From NCBI GenBank assembly GCA_001596155.1, contig CP014769.1:135991-199990 (forward strand): DNA of 64,000 nt, read 5' to 3'. The translations under genes were made by a program, and so were the position numbers. The DNA is from Hymenobacter psoromatis. GTDB lineage: Bacteria; Bacteroidota; Bacteroidia; Cytophagales; Hymenobacteraceae. Under the pieces are notes generated by a model. The model had not been told where the DNA came from. It searched no databases and saw only the letters and a program-made list of their open reading frames with translations. Of this stretch, positions 7,078 through 16,799 are shown piece by piece (positions within the stretch are counted from its first letter, which is position 1; every line of letters starts with the position of its first letter).

Positions 7078-9528
7078 ATGAGCCCCAAAACCCCGGCCGC
7101 TCCGGCCATCCTTACCCCGGCCGCTCCGCCGGCCGCACCACCACCCGCATCGCCGCCGGCTAAGGGCCTGGTTCAGGCTGACTTAGCGAGCTTGCGGGCG
7201 CAGTTCGGTTACAATGAGGTGCTGGGGAAAAAGCCCAATCCGGTGCTGTTGTTTGCCAAAAAGTTCTGGGGCCTCACGGCGTGGCTGCTGGAGGCGATAA
7301 TCGGGTTTTCCTGGTTTTTGCACAAGCTTGCCGACGTTTACATCGTGCTGGGGCTGCTGATTTTCAACGCGGTCATTGGCTTTATTCAGGAGCACAACGC
7401 CGCCAAGGCCGTGGCAGCGCTGAAAAAAAAGCTGCAAATCAACGTCAAGCTCCTGCGGGATGGGCAATGGAACACCCTGGCCGCCCGCGAGTTACTACCC
7501 GGCGACGTTATCCGCGTGCGCATCGGCGACTTCGTGCCGGCCGACGTGCAACTCACGCAGGGCGCGGTTCGTCTCGACCAGGCGGCGCTGACCGGCGAAT
7601 CGGGCGATGTCGCCAAAAAGGTGGGCGACACCCTGTACTCCGGCTCCGTCATCACCAAAGGCGAGGCGACGGGCACCGTCACCCTGACTGGTACAAGCAC
7701 TTACTACGGCAAGACCATCGCGCTGGTCAACACCGCCCAGCCAAAGTCGCACATCGAAGCGGTCGTTGGCGGCGTAACCCGGTGGCTGCTGGCCATTGTG
7801 GGCACGTTGCTGGCCGTGGCGCTCGTGGCTATAATTACCAAGGGCCTCCACGTGCTCCAACTAATGCCCCTGCTGCTGGTGCTGCTGCTCGGGGCCGTGC
7901 CGGTGGCCTTGGGGGCCCTGTTCACGGTGAGTATGGCGCTGGCTTCCCGGCAGTTGGTGGCCAAGGGAGTGCTGGTTACCCGGCTCAGCGCGCCCGACGA
8001 CGCGGCCAGCATGGACGTGCTGTGCGTGGACAAAACGGGCACCCTGACCCTGAACAAGCTCACCGTGGGTACCCTGCACCCGGCCGACGGTTTCAGCGCC
8101 GACGACGTGCTGCGCACGGGGGCCCTGGCCTCGCAGGAAGCCAACCACGATGCCATCGACCTGGCTTTTATCGATGCGGCCCGCCAGAAAAACCTGCTGG
8201 ATGCCACGTTCGTGCAAAAGACGTTCGTGCCCTTCGACCCCCAGACCCGCCGCACCGAAGCCCAGATTCAGCACGGCCCGGCCACGTTTTTGGTGCTGAA
8301 AGGCGCGTTCGATAGCCTGGCGGGGGCGTGCGGGCTCGACGCGGCGGCCACGGCCGCGTGGGCCGCCAAGGTCGCCGCCGCGGCCCGGCAAGGCTACCGC
8401 ACGCTGGCCGTGGCCACGGCCACGGGGGTCGGCCAGCCCCGCCTGGTGGGCCTGGCTACCCTGCACGACGCGCCCCGGCCCGACTCGCGGCAGCTCGTGC
8501 AAGAGTTGAAAAGCCTGGGCGTGGCCGTCAAGATGCTCACCGGCGATGCCCGGCCCATTGCCGTTCAGATTGCCACGGCCGTGGGCGTGGGTGGGGCTAT
8601 AATCCAGGCTGCTGACCTCAAAAAAGCGGACCCGGTCCAGGTCGCGGCCCTGTTGGAAAAAAACGACGGGGTAGCCGGCGTTTACCCGGAGGACAAGTAC
8701 GCCATCGTCAAGGCTTTGCAGGCGGGCGGCCACATCGTGGGCATGACCGGCGACGGCGTGAACGACGCCCCCGCCCTAAAGCAGGCCGAAGTGGGCATTG
8801 CCGTGCGCAGCGCCACCGACGTGGCCAAGGGGGCGGCCAGCATCGTGCTCACCCAGGACGGGCTGGTCAACATCCTGGAGCCCATCAAAGTGGGCCGGAT
8901 GATGTTCGAGCGCATCAACGTATGGATACTCAACAAGCTGGCCCTCACCATTCTCAAAACCTGCTTCGTGGTCGGGGCCTTCCTGGTCCTGGGCAAATTC
9001 GTGATTTCCGCCGCGGCCATCCTGCTGATGATTTTTATGACCGACTTCGTGAAAATCTCCCTGGCTACCGACCACGTGCAGTGGGCCCCGCAGCCGGCCC
9101 GCTGGAACATCCGCGGCCTGGCCAAAACGGGCATCGTCATGGGCCTGGCGATGACGCTGGAAGCCTTCGGGCTGCTTTACCTGGGCCTGCGCTACTTCCG
9201 GCTGGGCACCAACAATGCGGCGCTCAGTACTTTTTGCTTCGAGCTGCTGCTCTTTTTCGCGCTGTTTTCCATCTTCGTGGTCCGCGAGAAAAGCCATTTC
9301 TGGCACTCGGCCCCGAGCCGCACCCTGCTGCTGCTCCTGCTGGCCGATATGGGGCTGGGAATTGCTTTGGCTACTTTCGGGCTGCTGGGATTCCAGGCTA
9401 TCCCCTTCACGCAGTCCGCGGCGGTAATTGCCTACGCCGCCGTCTGTTCCTTTATAATCAATGACTTACTGAAAGTGGCAGTTTCCCGGCTCGCCCCGGC
9501 GGCCAGCCAGCCCCCGCCAGCAGGGTAG
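7078..9528 (+). CDS. P-type proton ATPase, P3A (plasma-membrane H+-ATPase) type
   Basis: An 816-residue P-type ATPase: Pro/Ala-rich N-terminus (to about 30), M1-M2, actuator domain with LTGES, the phosphorylation motif DKTGTLT (D318), the hinge [19 protein letters not shown] and six C-terminal membrane helices. The short N-terminus without metal-binding domains, the GYNE start and the length match P3A H+ pumps of plants, fungi, archaea and some bacteria rather than Ca2+ or heavy-metal pumps. It would use ATP to export protons. Substrate is inferred from family resemblance. It stands alone between two terminators with control site 3 upstream, so it seems to be a separate transcription unit of the regulon. 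Confidence 0.85.
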   Translation: MSPKTPAAPAILTPAAPPAAPPPASPPAKGLVQADLASLRAQFGYNEVLGKKPNPVLLFAKKFWGLTAWLLEAIIGFSWFLHKLADVYIVLGLLIFNAVIGFIQEHNAAKAVAALKKKLQINVKLLRDGQWNTLAARELLPGDVIRVRIGDFVPADVQLTQGAVRLDQAALTGESGDVAKKVGDTLYSGSVITKGEATGTVTLTGTSTYYGKTIALVNTAQPKSHIEAVVGGVTRWLLAIVGTLLAVALVAIITKGLHVLQLMPLLLVLLLGAVPVALGALFTVSMALASRQLVAKGVLVTRLSAPDDAASMDVLCVDKTGTLTLNKLTVGTLHPADGFSADDVLRTGALASQEANHDAIDLAFIDAARQKNLLDATFVQKTFVPFDPQTRRTEAQIQHGPATFLVLKGAFDSLAGACGLDAAATAAWAAKVAAAARQGYRTLAVATATGVGQPRLVGLATLHDAPRPDSRQLVQELKSLGVAVKMLTGDARPIAVQIATAVGVGGAIIQAADLKKADPVQVAALLEKNDGVAGVYPEDKYAIVKALQAGGHIVGMTGDGVNDAPALKQAEVGIAVRSATDVAKGAASIVLTQDGLVNILEPIKVGRMMFERINVWILNKLALTILKTCFVVGAFLVLGKFVISAAAILLMIFMTDFVKISLATDHVQWAPQPARWNIRGLAKTGIVMGLAMTLEAFGLLYLGLRYFRLGTNNAALSTFCFELLLFFALFSIFVVREKSHFWHSAPSRTLLLLLLADMGLGIALATFGLLGFQAIPFTQSAAVIAYAAVCSFIINDLLKVAVSRLAPAASQPPPAG

Positions 9529-9543
9529 CCGGCAACCGGGCCG

Positions 9544-9583
9544 CTGGCTGGGAAAACCAGGGCCGGAGGCAGCCAGGTTTTTT
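9544..9583 (+). terminator. Probable terminator after the proton ATPase
   Basis: CTGGCTG at 9544-9550 pairs with CAGCCAG at 9570-9576, followed by GTTTTTT. It lies 16 bases after the ATPase stop. Confidence 0.55.
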
Positions 9584-9695
9584 GCGGGATTAGCCAGTCC
9601 CGCACGGTGCCTGCTTTGCCAGGTAGAGCGGCCGGCTACTGCGCGCCATTTTGGTGGACTGGGCTCCCCGGTGCCGGACAGCGCTTGCCCTGACC

Positions 9696-9760
9696 TGACA
9701 AAAATCAGCTAATAAGCTAATTATTGTCAGAGTCTTGCTAAGCCCTACCCCAGACCTTTA
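9696..9760 (+). promoter_or_regulatory. Tandem FNR-like site plus -7 box (site 4)
   Basis: TGACAAAAATCA at 9696-9707 and TAATTATTGTCA at 9718-9729, 22 bp apart. TTG at 9735-9737 and GACCTTTA at 9753-9760 follow, the box ending 31 bp after the second copy. It heads the dehydrogenase/acetate kinase/phosphoketolase unit. Confidence 0.8.
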
Positions 9761-9826
9761 TACCCAGCTTACTACCTGCCCCTAACTGGGCCAGGGGCAG
9801 CTTTCGCAGCTTAAAATAACTACATT

Positions 9827-10579
9827 ATGGACAAGGATTTGCAAGGAAAAACGGCCCTGGTTACCGGAGGTGCTTCAGGCATCGGCCGGGCGGTGGCGCT
9901 GCTCTACGGGCAGCACGGTGCTCAGGTTATGGTGTCGGACATCGACGAAAAACAGGGCCAGCAAGTAGTGGCCGAGCTGCAAGTGGCCGGGGCCAACGCT
10001 CAGTTTTATAAAGCCGACGTGGGCGACGCGGCCCAGTGCCACCAGCTGGTGCAGGCCACCGTAGCCGCCTTCGGCACCCTCGACGTGGCCTGCAACAACG
10101 CCGGCATCATCGGCGAGTTGAGCCTGACCGCCGACTACTCAGTCGAAGGCTGGCAACACATTATCAATGTGAATCTTAACAGCGTGTTCTACTGCCTCAA
10201 ATACGAGCTGGAAGTGATGCTGAAGCAGGGCCACGGCGCGGTGGTCAACATGTCATCCATCCTGGGGCAGGTGGGCACGCCCAAGCTGGCGGGCTACGTC
10301 GCGGGCAAGCACGGCATCGTGGGCCTCACCCAAACGGCCGCCATCGAATACGCCGCCCAGGGCATCCGTATCAACGCCGTGGGTCCCGGCTACATCGACA
10401 CGCCCTTGCTCAGTGACTTTTCGGCCGAAACTAAGGAGGCGTTGGTGGCGCTACACCCCATCGGCCGCCTGGGCCGCTCCGAGGAGGTGGCCGAGCTGGT
10501 CATCTGGCTCAGCACCGACAAAGCCTCGTTCGTCACTGGTGCTTACTACCCCGTCGATGGCGGCTACCTGGCTAAATAA
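9827..10579 (+). CDS. Short-chain dehydrogenase/reductase (SDR)
   Basis: A classical 250-residue SDR. The Rossmann motif TGGASGIG is at 13-20, the structural NNAG motif follows near 90, and the active site is formed by the Ser of MSSILG with YVAGK. An acidic residue after the second beta strand (SDIDEKQ) suggests preference for NAD(H). The C-terminal DGGYLAK end matches glucose 1-dehydrogenase and 3-oxoacyl-ACP-reductase-like members; the substrate cannot be told from sequence. It is the first gene after control site 4 and is followed at short spacing by four more genes of the phosphoketolase unit, so a role in sugar or acetaldehyde redox balance is possible. Confidence 0.9.
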   Translation: MDKDLQGKTALVTGGASGIGRAVALLYGQHGAQVMVSDIDEKQGQQVVAELQVAGANAQFYKADVGDAAQCHQLVQATVAAFGTLDVACNNAGIIGELSLTADYSVEGWQHIINVNLNSVFYCLKYELEVMLKQGHGAVVNMSSILGQVGTPKLAGYVAGKHGIVGLTQTAAIEYAAQGIRINAVGPGYIDTPLLSDFSAETKEALVALHPIGRLGRSEEVAELVIWLSTDKASFVTGAYYPVDGGYLAK

Positions 10580-10620
10580 GCACACCCTACCCCCTCCTTC
10601 TTTTCCAACCTCCTTCTCCA

Positions 10621-10911
10621 ATGAAAAAATCCGAAGCCCACCTGCGGACCATCCTGATTGAAAATCTCCAGGCCAACCTACTGGGCCTGAACGAGCAGCA
10701 CAGGAAAAAGCTGCATAAAACCGTGGCCCGCGCCGCCAAAAAAATAGCCAAGACGTTTACCAAGCTCCTGGCCAAACAGCCCAAGGCCGATAAAGTGACC
10801 ACCCCCAGCACCGTTCCGCCAGGGCTCCGCAAGGCCCCCGCCCGCGGCGTGGGCAAGCACGCCCCCAAGCCCGCCACCCGCCCGATAGCCCGTGCCACCG
10901 CCAGCAGCTAG
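10621..10911 (+). CDS. Small basic hypothetical protein (96 aa)
   Basis: A Lys/Arg-rich protein. The first 55 residues form a likely amphipathic helix pair (MKKSEAHLRTILIENLQANL, then KKLHKTVARAAKKIAKTF), and the rest is a Pro/Ala/Lys-rich flexible tail. It resembles histone-like or nucleoid-binding tails in composition only; no family was recognised. It lies 41 bases after the SDR and 15 before the HAD gene, within the phosphoketolase unit. Confidence 0.6.
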   Translation: MKKSEAHLRTILIENLQANLLGLNEQHRKKLHKTVARAAKKIAKTFTKLLAKQPKADKVTTPSTVPPGLRKAPARGVGKHAPKPATRPIARATASS

Positions 10912-10926
10912 TCCGCGCCCCTCTCT

Positions 10927-11568
10927 ATGGCTGATTCTTCACCTCCCCCAGCTCGCGCGCTGCCCATCACCACGCTCTTCGTGGACGTTGGCGACGTGCT
11001 GCTCAGCCCCGGCTGGGGCCATGTCTCGCGGCAACTGGCCGCCAAAACCTTCGGGCTGGATGCGGCCGAAATGGAGCAGCGCCACCACTTGATGTTCAGC
11101 ACCTACGAGCTGGGCCGGCTCAGCCTAGCCGACTACCTCCGGCAGGTGGTTTTCGACCGGCCCCGGTCGTTTAGCGAGGCTGATTTTCGGGAATTCATGT
11201 TCGCCCAGTCGCAGCCCTTCCCCGAGATGCTGGCGCTGATACCGCGGCTCAAAGCCCGCTACCACCTCAAAATCGCCGTGGTCAGCAACGAGGGCCGCGA
11301 GCTGAACGCCCACCGGATTGACACGTTCGGGCTGGCCGGATTCGTGGATTTTTTCGTGTCCTCGTCCTTCGTGGGCATCGGTAAGCCCGACCTCAACATC
11401 TTCCGCCTGGCGCTCGACCTGGCGCAGGTGCCGGCCCAACAAGTGCTGTACCTGGATGACCAGCCCATTTTTATCGGCGTGGCCGCCAGCCTGGGCATTC
11501 AGGGCATTTGCCACGTCGATTATCCTTCTACCTGCACCAAGCTGGCCGCTTTTGGCCTGACACTTTAA
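10927..11568 (+). CDS. HAD-superfamily phosphatase (YihX-like)
   Basis: A 213-residue haloacid-dehalogenase fold. Motif I is FVDVGDVLL (D20), motif II the Ser of VVSNEG, motif III the Lys of GIGKPDLNIF, and motif IV DDQ in VLYLDDQP. The D-x-G form of motif I, rather than D-x-D, is also found in the E. coli alpha-glucose-1-phosphate phosphatase YihX and relatives. Because glucan phosphorylase and phosphoglucomutase are in the same apparent regulon, glucose 1-phosphate is an attractive but unproven substrate. The gene is 15 bases after its upstream neighbour and 17 bases before acetate kinase. Confidence 0.85.
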   Translation: MADSSPPPARALPITTLFVDVGDVLLSPGWGHVSRQLAAKTFGLDAAEMEQRHHLMFSTYELGRLSLADYLRQVVFDRPRSFSEADFREFMFAQSQPFPEMLALIPRLKARYHLKIAVVSNEGRELNAHRIDTFGLAGFVDFFVSSSFVGIGKPDLNIFRLALDLAQVPAQQVLYLDDQPIFIGVAASLGIQGICHVDYPSTCTKLAAFGLTL

Positions 11569-11585
11569 CTAACACCCCCTCCCGC

Positions 11586-12791
11586 ATGGCTACCGCCGCT
11601 GACCTTATTCTAGTGCTCAACGGCGGCTCGTCCAGCATCAAGTTTGCCGTGTACGAGCCGGGCGAAGTGCCGCAGCGCCGGCTGCACGGCTACCTCGACC
11701 GCATCGGCCTGCCCGGCACTCAACTCACGTTTAGCGAAGGGCCGGCGGCCCCCACCACCAGCCCGGCCCACGCGCCCGACCCGGCCGCCGCCGCCGGCTT
11801 CCTGCTCGATTGGCTGGACCACCACGGAGTTTTTGCCACCCTGGCGGCCTTGGGGCACCGGGTCGTGTACGGCGGCCCGGCGCACCTAAACCCCGAACTC
11901 ATCACGCCCGCCCTGCTGGCCGACCTGCGCCAGCTGACGGCCGATGACCCCGACCACCTGCCCGGCGAAATCGCCCTGATGGAAGCGGTACAAGCGCGCC
12001 AGCCGCAGCTGCGGCAAGTGGCGTGCTTCGACACGGCTTTTCACCAGCACATGCCCCGCGTGGCGCAGCTGCTGCCCATCCCGCGCCGCTTTATGGCGCA
12101 GGGGCTGCGGCGCTACGGGTTTCACGGTATTTCCTACGCCTATTTGCTGGAGGAGCTGGGTCGGCAGGCGGGGCCGGCGGCGGCACGGGGCCGGGTTATT
12201 CTGGCGCATTTGGGTAGCGGGGCCAGCCTGGCCGCCGTACTCAATGGCCAGAGCCAGGATACGAGCATGGGCTTTACGCCCGCTGCCGGCCTGGTAATGG
12301 GCACCCGCCCCGGCGACCTCGACCCCGGCGTGGCCGCCTACCTCTTCCGGGCCGAACACCTCACGGCTGAGCAGTTCAACCACCTCATCAATCACGAAAG
12401 CGGCCTGCTGGGCGTGTCGGAAACCAGCTCCGACATGCAGGATTTACTGGCCGCCCAGGCCACCGACGCGCGGGCCGCCGATGCGGTGGCGCTGTTTTGC
12501 TACCAGGCCCGCAAGTGGGTCGGGGCCTACGCGGCCGTGCTCGGCGGGCTGGATACGCTGGTGTTTGCTGGTGGCATCGGCGAGCACGCGGCCGAGGTGC
12601 GCGCCCGCATCTGCGCGGGGCTGGGGTTTCTGGGACTCGAACTCGACGCGGCCCACAACGCTACCCACGCGGCTGTGATTTCCAGTGCCGCCAGCCGCGT
12701 CACCGTCCGCATTATTCCTACCAATGAGGAGCGCCAGATTGCGCAACTCGTCCAGCAGCTGTTGCTGACTGGTAAAGACAAAACCATTTAA
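11586..12791 (+). CDS. ackA: Acetate kinase
   Basis: Interconverts acetyl phosphate plus ADP and acetate plus ATP in the cytoplasm. Both family signatures are present: [12 protein letters not shown] near the N-terminus, and RYGFHG with the phosphate loop [10 protein letters not shown] and the [14 protein letters not shown] segment in the middle. Length (401 aa) is normal. A longer frame starts at 11508, but ATG 11586 gives the standard N-terminus and lies 17 bases after the HAD stop. It is followed after 13 bases by phosphoketolase, whose product acetyl phosphate it would turn into ATP. No pta gene is seen, which fits a phosphoketolase-acetate kinase route. Confidence 0.96.
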   Translation: MATAADLILVLNGGSSSIKFAVYEPGEVPQRRLHGYLDRIGLPGTQLTFSEGPAAPTTSPAHAPDPAAAAGFLLDWLDHHGVFATLAALGHRVVYGGPAHLNPELITPALLADLRQLTADDPDHLPGEIALMEAVQARQPQLRQVACFDTAFHQHMPRVAQLLPIPRRFMAQGLRRYGFHGISYAYLLEELGRQAGPAAARGRVILAHLGSGASLAAVLNGQSQDTSMGFTPAAGLVMGTRPGDLDPGVAAYLFRAEHLTAEQFNHLINHESGLLGVSETSSDMQDLLAAQATDARAADAVALFCYQARKWVGAYAAVLGGLDTLVFAGGIGEHAAEVRARICAGLGFLGLELDAAHNATHAAVISSAASRVTVRIIPTNEERQIAQLVQQLLLTGKDKTI

Positions 12792-12804
12792 ACCCCAACC
12801 CCTT

Positions 12805-15207
12805 ATGGAAACTGACACCCTCGCCCCGCCGGCCGTGCGCCCGGCGGCCGCGCCGCTGACGGCGGACGAAGCCACCCTCATCAATGCCTACTGGCGGGCG
12901 GCTAACTACCTCTCGGTGGGCCAGATATACCTCTACGACAACCCGCTGCTGAAGGAACCCCTGAAGCTGGCGCACGTGAAGCCGCTGGTGGTGGGCCACT
13001 GGGGCACCACGCCGGGCCAGAACTTCATTTACGCCCACCTGAACCGGGTTATCAAGGCGCACGACCTGAACATGTTCTACGTGGCCGGGCCGGGGCACGG
13101 CGGCGCGGCCATCGTGGGCAACGTATATATGGAGGGCACTTGGACCGAGGTATATCCCGAAATAACCCAGGACGAGGCCGGGCTGAAGAAGTTCTTCACT
13201 CAGTTTTCGTGGCCGGGGGGTATTTCCAGCCACGTGGCCCCCACCACGCCGGGCTCCATTCACGAGGGCGGCGAACTAGGCTACTCGCTCAGCCACGCCT
13301 TCGGGGCGGTGTTTGATAATCCGGGGCTGATTGTGGCCTGCGTCATTGGCGACGGGGAGGCCGAAACCGGCCCGCTGGCTACGTCCTGGCAGTCCAACAA
13401 GTTTCTCAATGCCCGCACCGATGGCACGGTGCTGCCCATTCTGCACCTCAACGGCTACAAAATTTCCAACCCCACGGTGCTGGCCCGCATCGAGCCCGAT
13501 GAGCTGGACCAGTTTTTACGGGGCTGCGGCTGGGAGCCCTACTTCGTGGAGGGCGACGACCCGGCCACCATGCACCAGCTCATGGCCGCCACGATGGATA
13601 AGGTAGTGGCCGACATCCAGCGCATCCGCGAAGAGGCCCAGCTGCACGACGATGCCCCCCGCCCGCGCTGGCCGATGATTGTGCTGAAATCGCCCAAGGG
13701 CTGGACGGGCCCTAAAGTAGTGGACGGCCTGCGCGTGGAGGGCACTTTCCGCTCGCACCAGGTGCCAATGCTCGTCGATGCCCAGCACCCGGACCACGTG
13801 GCGCAGCTCGAAGCCTGGATGAAAAGCTACCGCCCCGAGGAGCTGTTTGACGAAGCCGGCCGCCTGCGGCCCGAGCTGGCCGCGCTGGCCCCCACGGGCC
13901 TCCACCGCATGGGAGCCAACCCCCACGCCAACGGCGGCCTGTTTTTGCGCGACCTCCTACTACCCGATTTCTGCGACTACGCCGTGCAGGTGTCCAAGCC
14001 GGGGGCCGTGGAGGCCCACGACACGGAGGTGCTCGGGCCCTTCCTGCGCGACGTTATCCGGCTTAACCAGGAGCGGCCCAACTTCCGGGTTTTCGGCCCC
14101 GATGAAACCATTTCCAACCTGCTGGGGGCGGTGTTCGACGTGACTAATCGGCAGTGGGATGCCCGCACGGTGCCCGGCGACGAGTTCCTGGCCCCCATCG
14201 GCAACGTGTTCGACGGGATGCTCAGCGAGCACCAGTGCGAGGGCTGGCTCGAAGGCTACCTGCTTACGGGCCGGCACGGGGTGTTCAACTGCTACGAAGC
14301 CTTCGTGCGCATTATTGACTCCATGTTCAGCCAGCACGCCAAGTGGCTGAAAGTCACGCGCGAACTGCCCTGGCGGCGGCCCATTGCCTCGCTCAACTAC
14401 ATCCTGGCCTCGCACGTGTGGCAGCAGGACCACAACGGCTTCACGCACCAGGACCCCGGCTTTCTGAACCACGTCATCAACAAAAAAGCCGACATCATAC
14501 GGGTGTACCTGCCGCCCGATGCCAACTGCCTGCTCTCGGTGATGGACCACTGCCTGCGCACCCGCAACCTCGTGAACGTGGTGGTGGCCGGCAAGCACCC
14601 CCTACCCCAGTGGCTGACCATGAACGAGGCCGTGGTGCATTGCACGACCGGCATCGGCATCTGGCAGTGGGCCAGCAACGACCAGGACGTGGCGGAGCCC
14701 GACGTGGTGATGGCTGGCAGCGGCGACACGCCCATGCTGGAAGTGCTGGCCGCCACCAGCATCCTGCGCGAGCACCTGCCCGAGCTGAAAATCCGGGTCA
14801 TCAACGTGGTCGATTTGATGAAGCTCCAGTCGGCCAGCGAGCACCCGCACGGGCTGGACGAAGCCGAGTACGACTCGCTTTTCACGAAAAACAGCCCCAT
14901 TATTTTCGGCTTCCACGGCTACCCCACGCTGGTGCATCAGCTCACCTACCGCCGCACCAATCGCCACCTGCACGTGCGCGGCTACATCGAAGAAGGCACC
15001 ATCACCACGCCCTTCGACATGCGGGTGCAGAATAGAATAGACCGCTACCACCTGGTGCAGAGCGCGATAGAACGCCTGCCCAACACCGGCAGCAAGGGGG
15101 CCTACCTCCAGCAGCTGATGCGGGACAAACTCATCGAGCACAAGGGCTACATCGACATTCACGGTCAGGATATGCCCGAAATCCGCGAGTGGAAGTGGAA
15201 ATCGTAA
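12805..15207 (+). CDS. xfp: Xylulose-5-phosphate/fructose-6-phosphate phosphoketolase
   Basis: A thiamine-diphosphate enzyme that cleaves xylulose 5-phosphate or fructose 6-phosphate with phosphate into acetyl phosphate and an aldose phosphate. Full length at 800 aa. Clear family blocks are [11 protein letters not shown] near 90, [20 protein letters not shown] near 140, and the diphosphate-binding [19 protein letters not shown] near 183. The C-terminal domain is intact through [18 protein letters not shown]. Directly downstream of ackA, so acetyl phosphate can be used for substrate-level ATP formation without oxygen. Last gene before a short palindrome; aldolase follows. Confidence 0.97.
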   Translation: METDTLAPPAVRPAAAPLTADEATLINAYWRAANYLSVGQIYLYDNPLLKEPLKLAHVKPLVVGHWGTTPGQNFIYAHLNRVIKAHDLNMFYVAGPGHGGAAIVGNVYMEGTWTEVYPEITQDEAGLKKFFTQFSWPGGISSHVAPTTPGSIHEGGELGYSLSHAFGAVFDNPGLIVACVIGDGEAETGPLATSWQSNKFLNARTDGTVLPILHLNGYKISNPTVLARIEPDELDQFLRGCGWEPYFVEGDDPATMHQLMAATMDKVVADIQRIREEAQLHDDAPRPRWPMIVLKSPKGWTGPKVVDGLRVEGTFRSHQVPMLVDAQHPDHVAQLEAWMKSYRPEELFDEAGRLRPELAALAPTGLHRMGANPHANGGLFLRDLLLPDFCDYAVQVSKPGAVEAHDTEVLGPFLRDVIRLNQERPNFRVFGPDETISNLLGAVFDVTNRQWDARTVPGDEFLAPIGNVFDGMLSEHQCEGWLEGYLLTGRHGVFNCYEAFVRIIDSMFSQHAKWLKVTRELPWRRPIASLNYILASHVWQQDHNGFTHQDPGFLNHVINKKADIIRVYLPPDANCLLSVMDHCLRTRNLVNVVVAGKHPLPQWLTMNEAVVHCTTGIGIWQWASNDQDVAEPDVVMAGSGDTPMLEVLAATSILREHLPELKIRVINVVDLMKLQSASEHPHGLDEAEYDSLFTKNSPIIFGFHGYPTLVHQLTYRRTNRHLHVRGYIEEGTITTPFDMRVQNRIDRYHLVQSAIERLPNTGSKGAYLQQLMRDKLIEHKGYIDIHGQDMPEIREWKWKS

Positions 15208-15249
15208 GCGGCTATTTATTAGCAAATTAATGCTTTTAGGAAATATTTA

Positions 15250-15284
15250 GAACGTCATGCTGAGCCTGTCGAAGCATGACGTTC
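15250..15284. repeat. Short family-A palindrome
   Basis: AACGTCATGCTgagcctgtcga is followed by AGCATGACGTT: 11-bp arms with a 13-base loop. The same arms occur in the larger family-A palindromes at 41781 and 59721. It lies between phosphoketolase and aldolase and contains the spurious upstream ATG of the aldolase frame. Confidence 0.8.
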
Positions 15285-15302
15285 TTCATGAATATCAAAG
15301 CC

Positions 15303-16325
15303 ATGAACCTAAACACCTTAACCACCACCGCTCAGGCGCTGATGGCCCCTGGCAAGGGCCTGCTGGCGATGGACGAAAGCACCGGCACCTGCAACGCCCG
15401 CTTCGCCGCGGCGGGCATCCCGCAAACCATAGAATTCCGCCGCGCCTACCGCGAGCTATTGGTGACCACGCCGGGGCTAGGCGAGGCGGGCATCAGCGGG
15501 GCCATTCTGTTCGATGAAACCATCCGGCAACACACCACGGCGGGCGTTTCCTTCGTGCAAATCTTGCAGCAGGCGGGCATCATCCCCGGCATCAAAGTAG
15601 ATTTGGGGGCGCACGAGCTGGCCGGTTTCCCCGGCGAGCAGGTGACCGAAGGGCTCGACGGCCTGCGCTCGCGCCTGACCGAATACGTGCAATTGGGGGC
15701 CCGCTTTGCCAAGTGGCGGGCGGTGCTCACTATTGGCCCCGACCGGCCCAGCCGGGCCGCCATCTCGGCCAATGCCCACGCGCTGGCCCGCTACGCCGCC
15801 CTGTGCCAGGAAGCCGGCCTGGTGCCCATCGTGGAGCCCGAAGTGCTGCTGACCGGCCCCCACTCCCTGGCCCGGTGCGCCGACGTGACCGAAGACGTGC
15901 TGCACGAAGTATTCAACCAGCTGCGCACCCAAGGCGTGGCTTTGGAAGGGATGATTTTGAAGCCCAGCATGGCGCTGGCCGGGGCCGACTCCCCCCAGCA
16001 GGCCACCACCGCGCAGGTCGCCGACGCTACCGTGACTTGCCTGCTGCGCACGGTGCCGGCGGCGGTGCCGGGCGTGGCGTTTTTGTCGGGTGGGCAGTCG
16101 CCCGAGGAGGCCACGCGCCACTTGGCCGCCATGCACGAGCGGTTTGCCGGGCGGCTGCCGTGGGCGCTCACCTTTTCGTTTGGCCGGGCACTGCAAAAGC
16201 CAGCTCTGGAAATCTGGGCTGGGCAGGCGGCCAACGTGGCCGCCGCCCAGCAGGCGCTGCTGGAGCGGGCGCGTTGTAACCATGTGGCGGTTGGGGCAGG
16301 TAGGGTAGTGGCTGGCGCGGCATAG
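15303..16325 (+). CDS. Class I fructose-bisphosphate aldolase
   Basis: Cleaves fructose 1,6-bisphosphate to dihydroxyacetone phosphate and glyceraldehyde 3-phosphate through a Schiff base. It has the class I pattern: TAQALMAPGKGLLAMDESTGT at the N-terminus, and the Schiff-base Lys in MILKPSMAL near residue 218. The C-terminal GGQSPEEAT and FSFGRALQ segments are also as expected. Two upstream in-frame ATGs exist (15276 and 15288), the first inside the palindrome; ATG 15303 gives the normal family start, for a 340-residue protein. With phosphoketolase and the triosephosphate isomerase at 62 kb it completes a route from hexose phosphates to acetyl phosphate and triose phosphates. Confidence 0.92.
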   Translation: MNLNTLTTTAQALMAPGKGLLAMDESTGTCNARFAAAGIPQTIEFRRAYRELLVTTPGLGEAGISGAILFDETIRQHTTAGVSFVQILQQAGIIPGIKVDLGAHELAGFPGEQVTEGLDGLRSRLTEYVQLGARFAKWRAVLTIGPDRPSRAAISANAHALARYAALCQEAGLVPIVEPEVLLTGPHSLARCADVTEDVLHEVFNQLRTQGVALEGMILKPSMALAGADSPQQATTAQVADATVTCLLRTVPAAVPGVAFLSGGQSPEEATRHLAAMHERFAGRLPWALTFSFGRALQKPALEIWAGQAANVAAAQQALLERARCNHVAVGAGRVVAGAA

Positions 16326-16389
16326 GATGCGCTCACAAATTATTGCTAGTCAGCATATTATTCACAATTTTTTAACCTCTCTTCTCCCT

Positions 16390-16695
16390 ATGGAAATTAC
16401 CAAAAAGGATACCCAAACCGGTCACGTATTGCTCGCTGTGTTGGCGGGATTAGGGGCAGGCGTGCTTGGCGGGGTGCTGCTGGCCCCCACTGCTGGGGCG
16501 GCTATGCGCCAAAACCTGAGAGGCTTGGCGCATAAATACGTTGGCCTGGCCAGCGAGCAGCAGCAAGAGGTTAGCCATCACCTCGACGAACGGGCCACCA
16601 AGCTCAAATTTGCATCTAAAAACCTGATAAATAATTGCCTGGGTCATCTTCAGCAGTGGGGCCTGCTGCCGAAAGCCCCCCGCGGCCCGTATTAA
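16390..16695 (+). CDS. YtxH-like small membrane protein
   Basis: A 101-residue protein with one glycine-rich hydrophobic segment (about 13-34, GHVLLAVLAGLGAGVLGGVLLAP). After this comes a charged helical tail, the layout of YtxH/gas-vesicle-protein-like stress proteins. ATG 16390 is preferred over the upstream 16327, since it yields the usual short polar N-terminus before the membrane segment. It faces the CsbD gene across a large hairpin; both share the same type of membrane segment. General stress role inferred from family. Confidence 0.75.
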   Translation: MEITKKDTQTGHVLLAVLAGLGAGVLGGVLLAPTAGAAMRQNLRGLAHKYVGLASEQQQEVSHHLDERATKLKFASKNLINNCLGHLQQWGLLPKAPRGPY

Positions 16696-16711
16696 GAGCC
16701 CGCCACGCAAA

Positions 16712-16776
16712 CGCGCCCCCCGCCGGGCGGCAGCCGGACCAGGTTGGTCCGGTACTGCCGCCCGGTGGGGGGCGCG
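16712..16776. terminator. Bidirectional terminator hairpin
   Basis: A long GC-rich inverted repeat (GCGCCCCCCGCCGGGCGGCA pairing with TGCCGCCCGGTGGGGGGCGC, with an inner CCGGACC/GGTCCGG stem) lies between the converging YtxH-like and CsbD genes. Confidence 0.7.
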
Positions 16777-16799
16777 TAGTACGTTAGCTGGCGAGTGCC

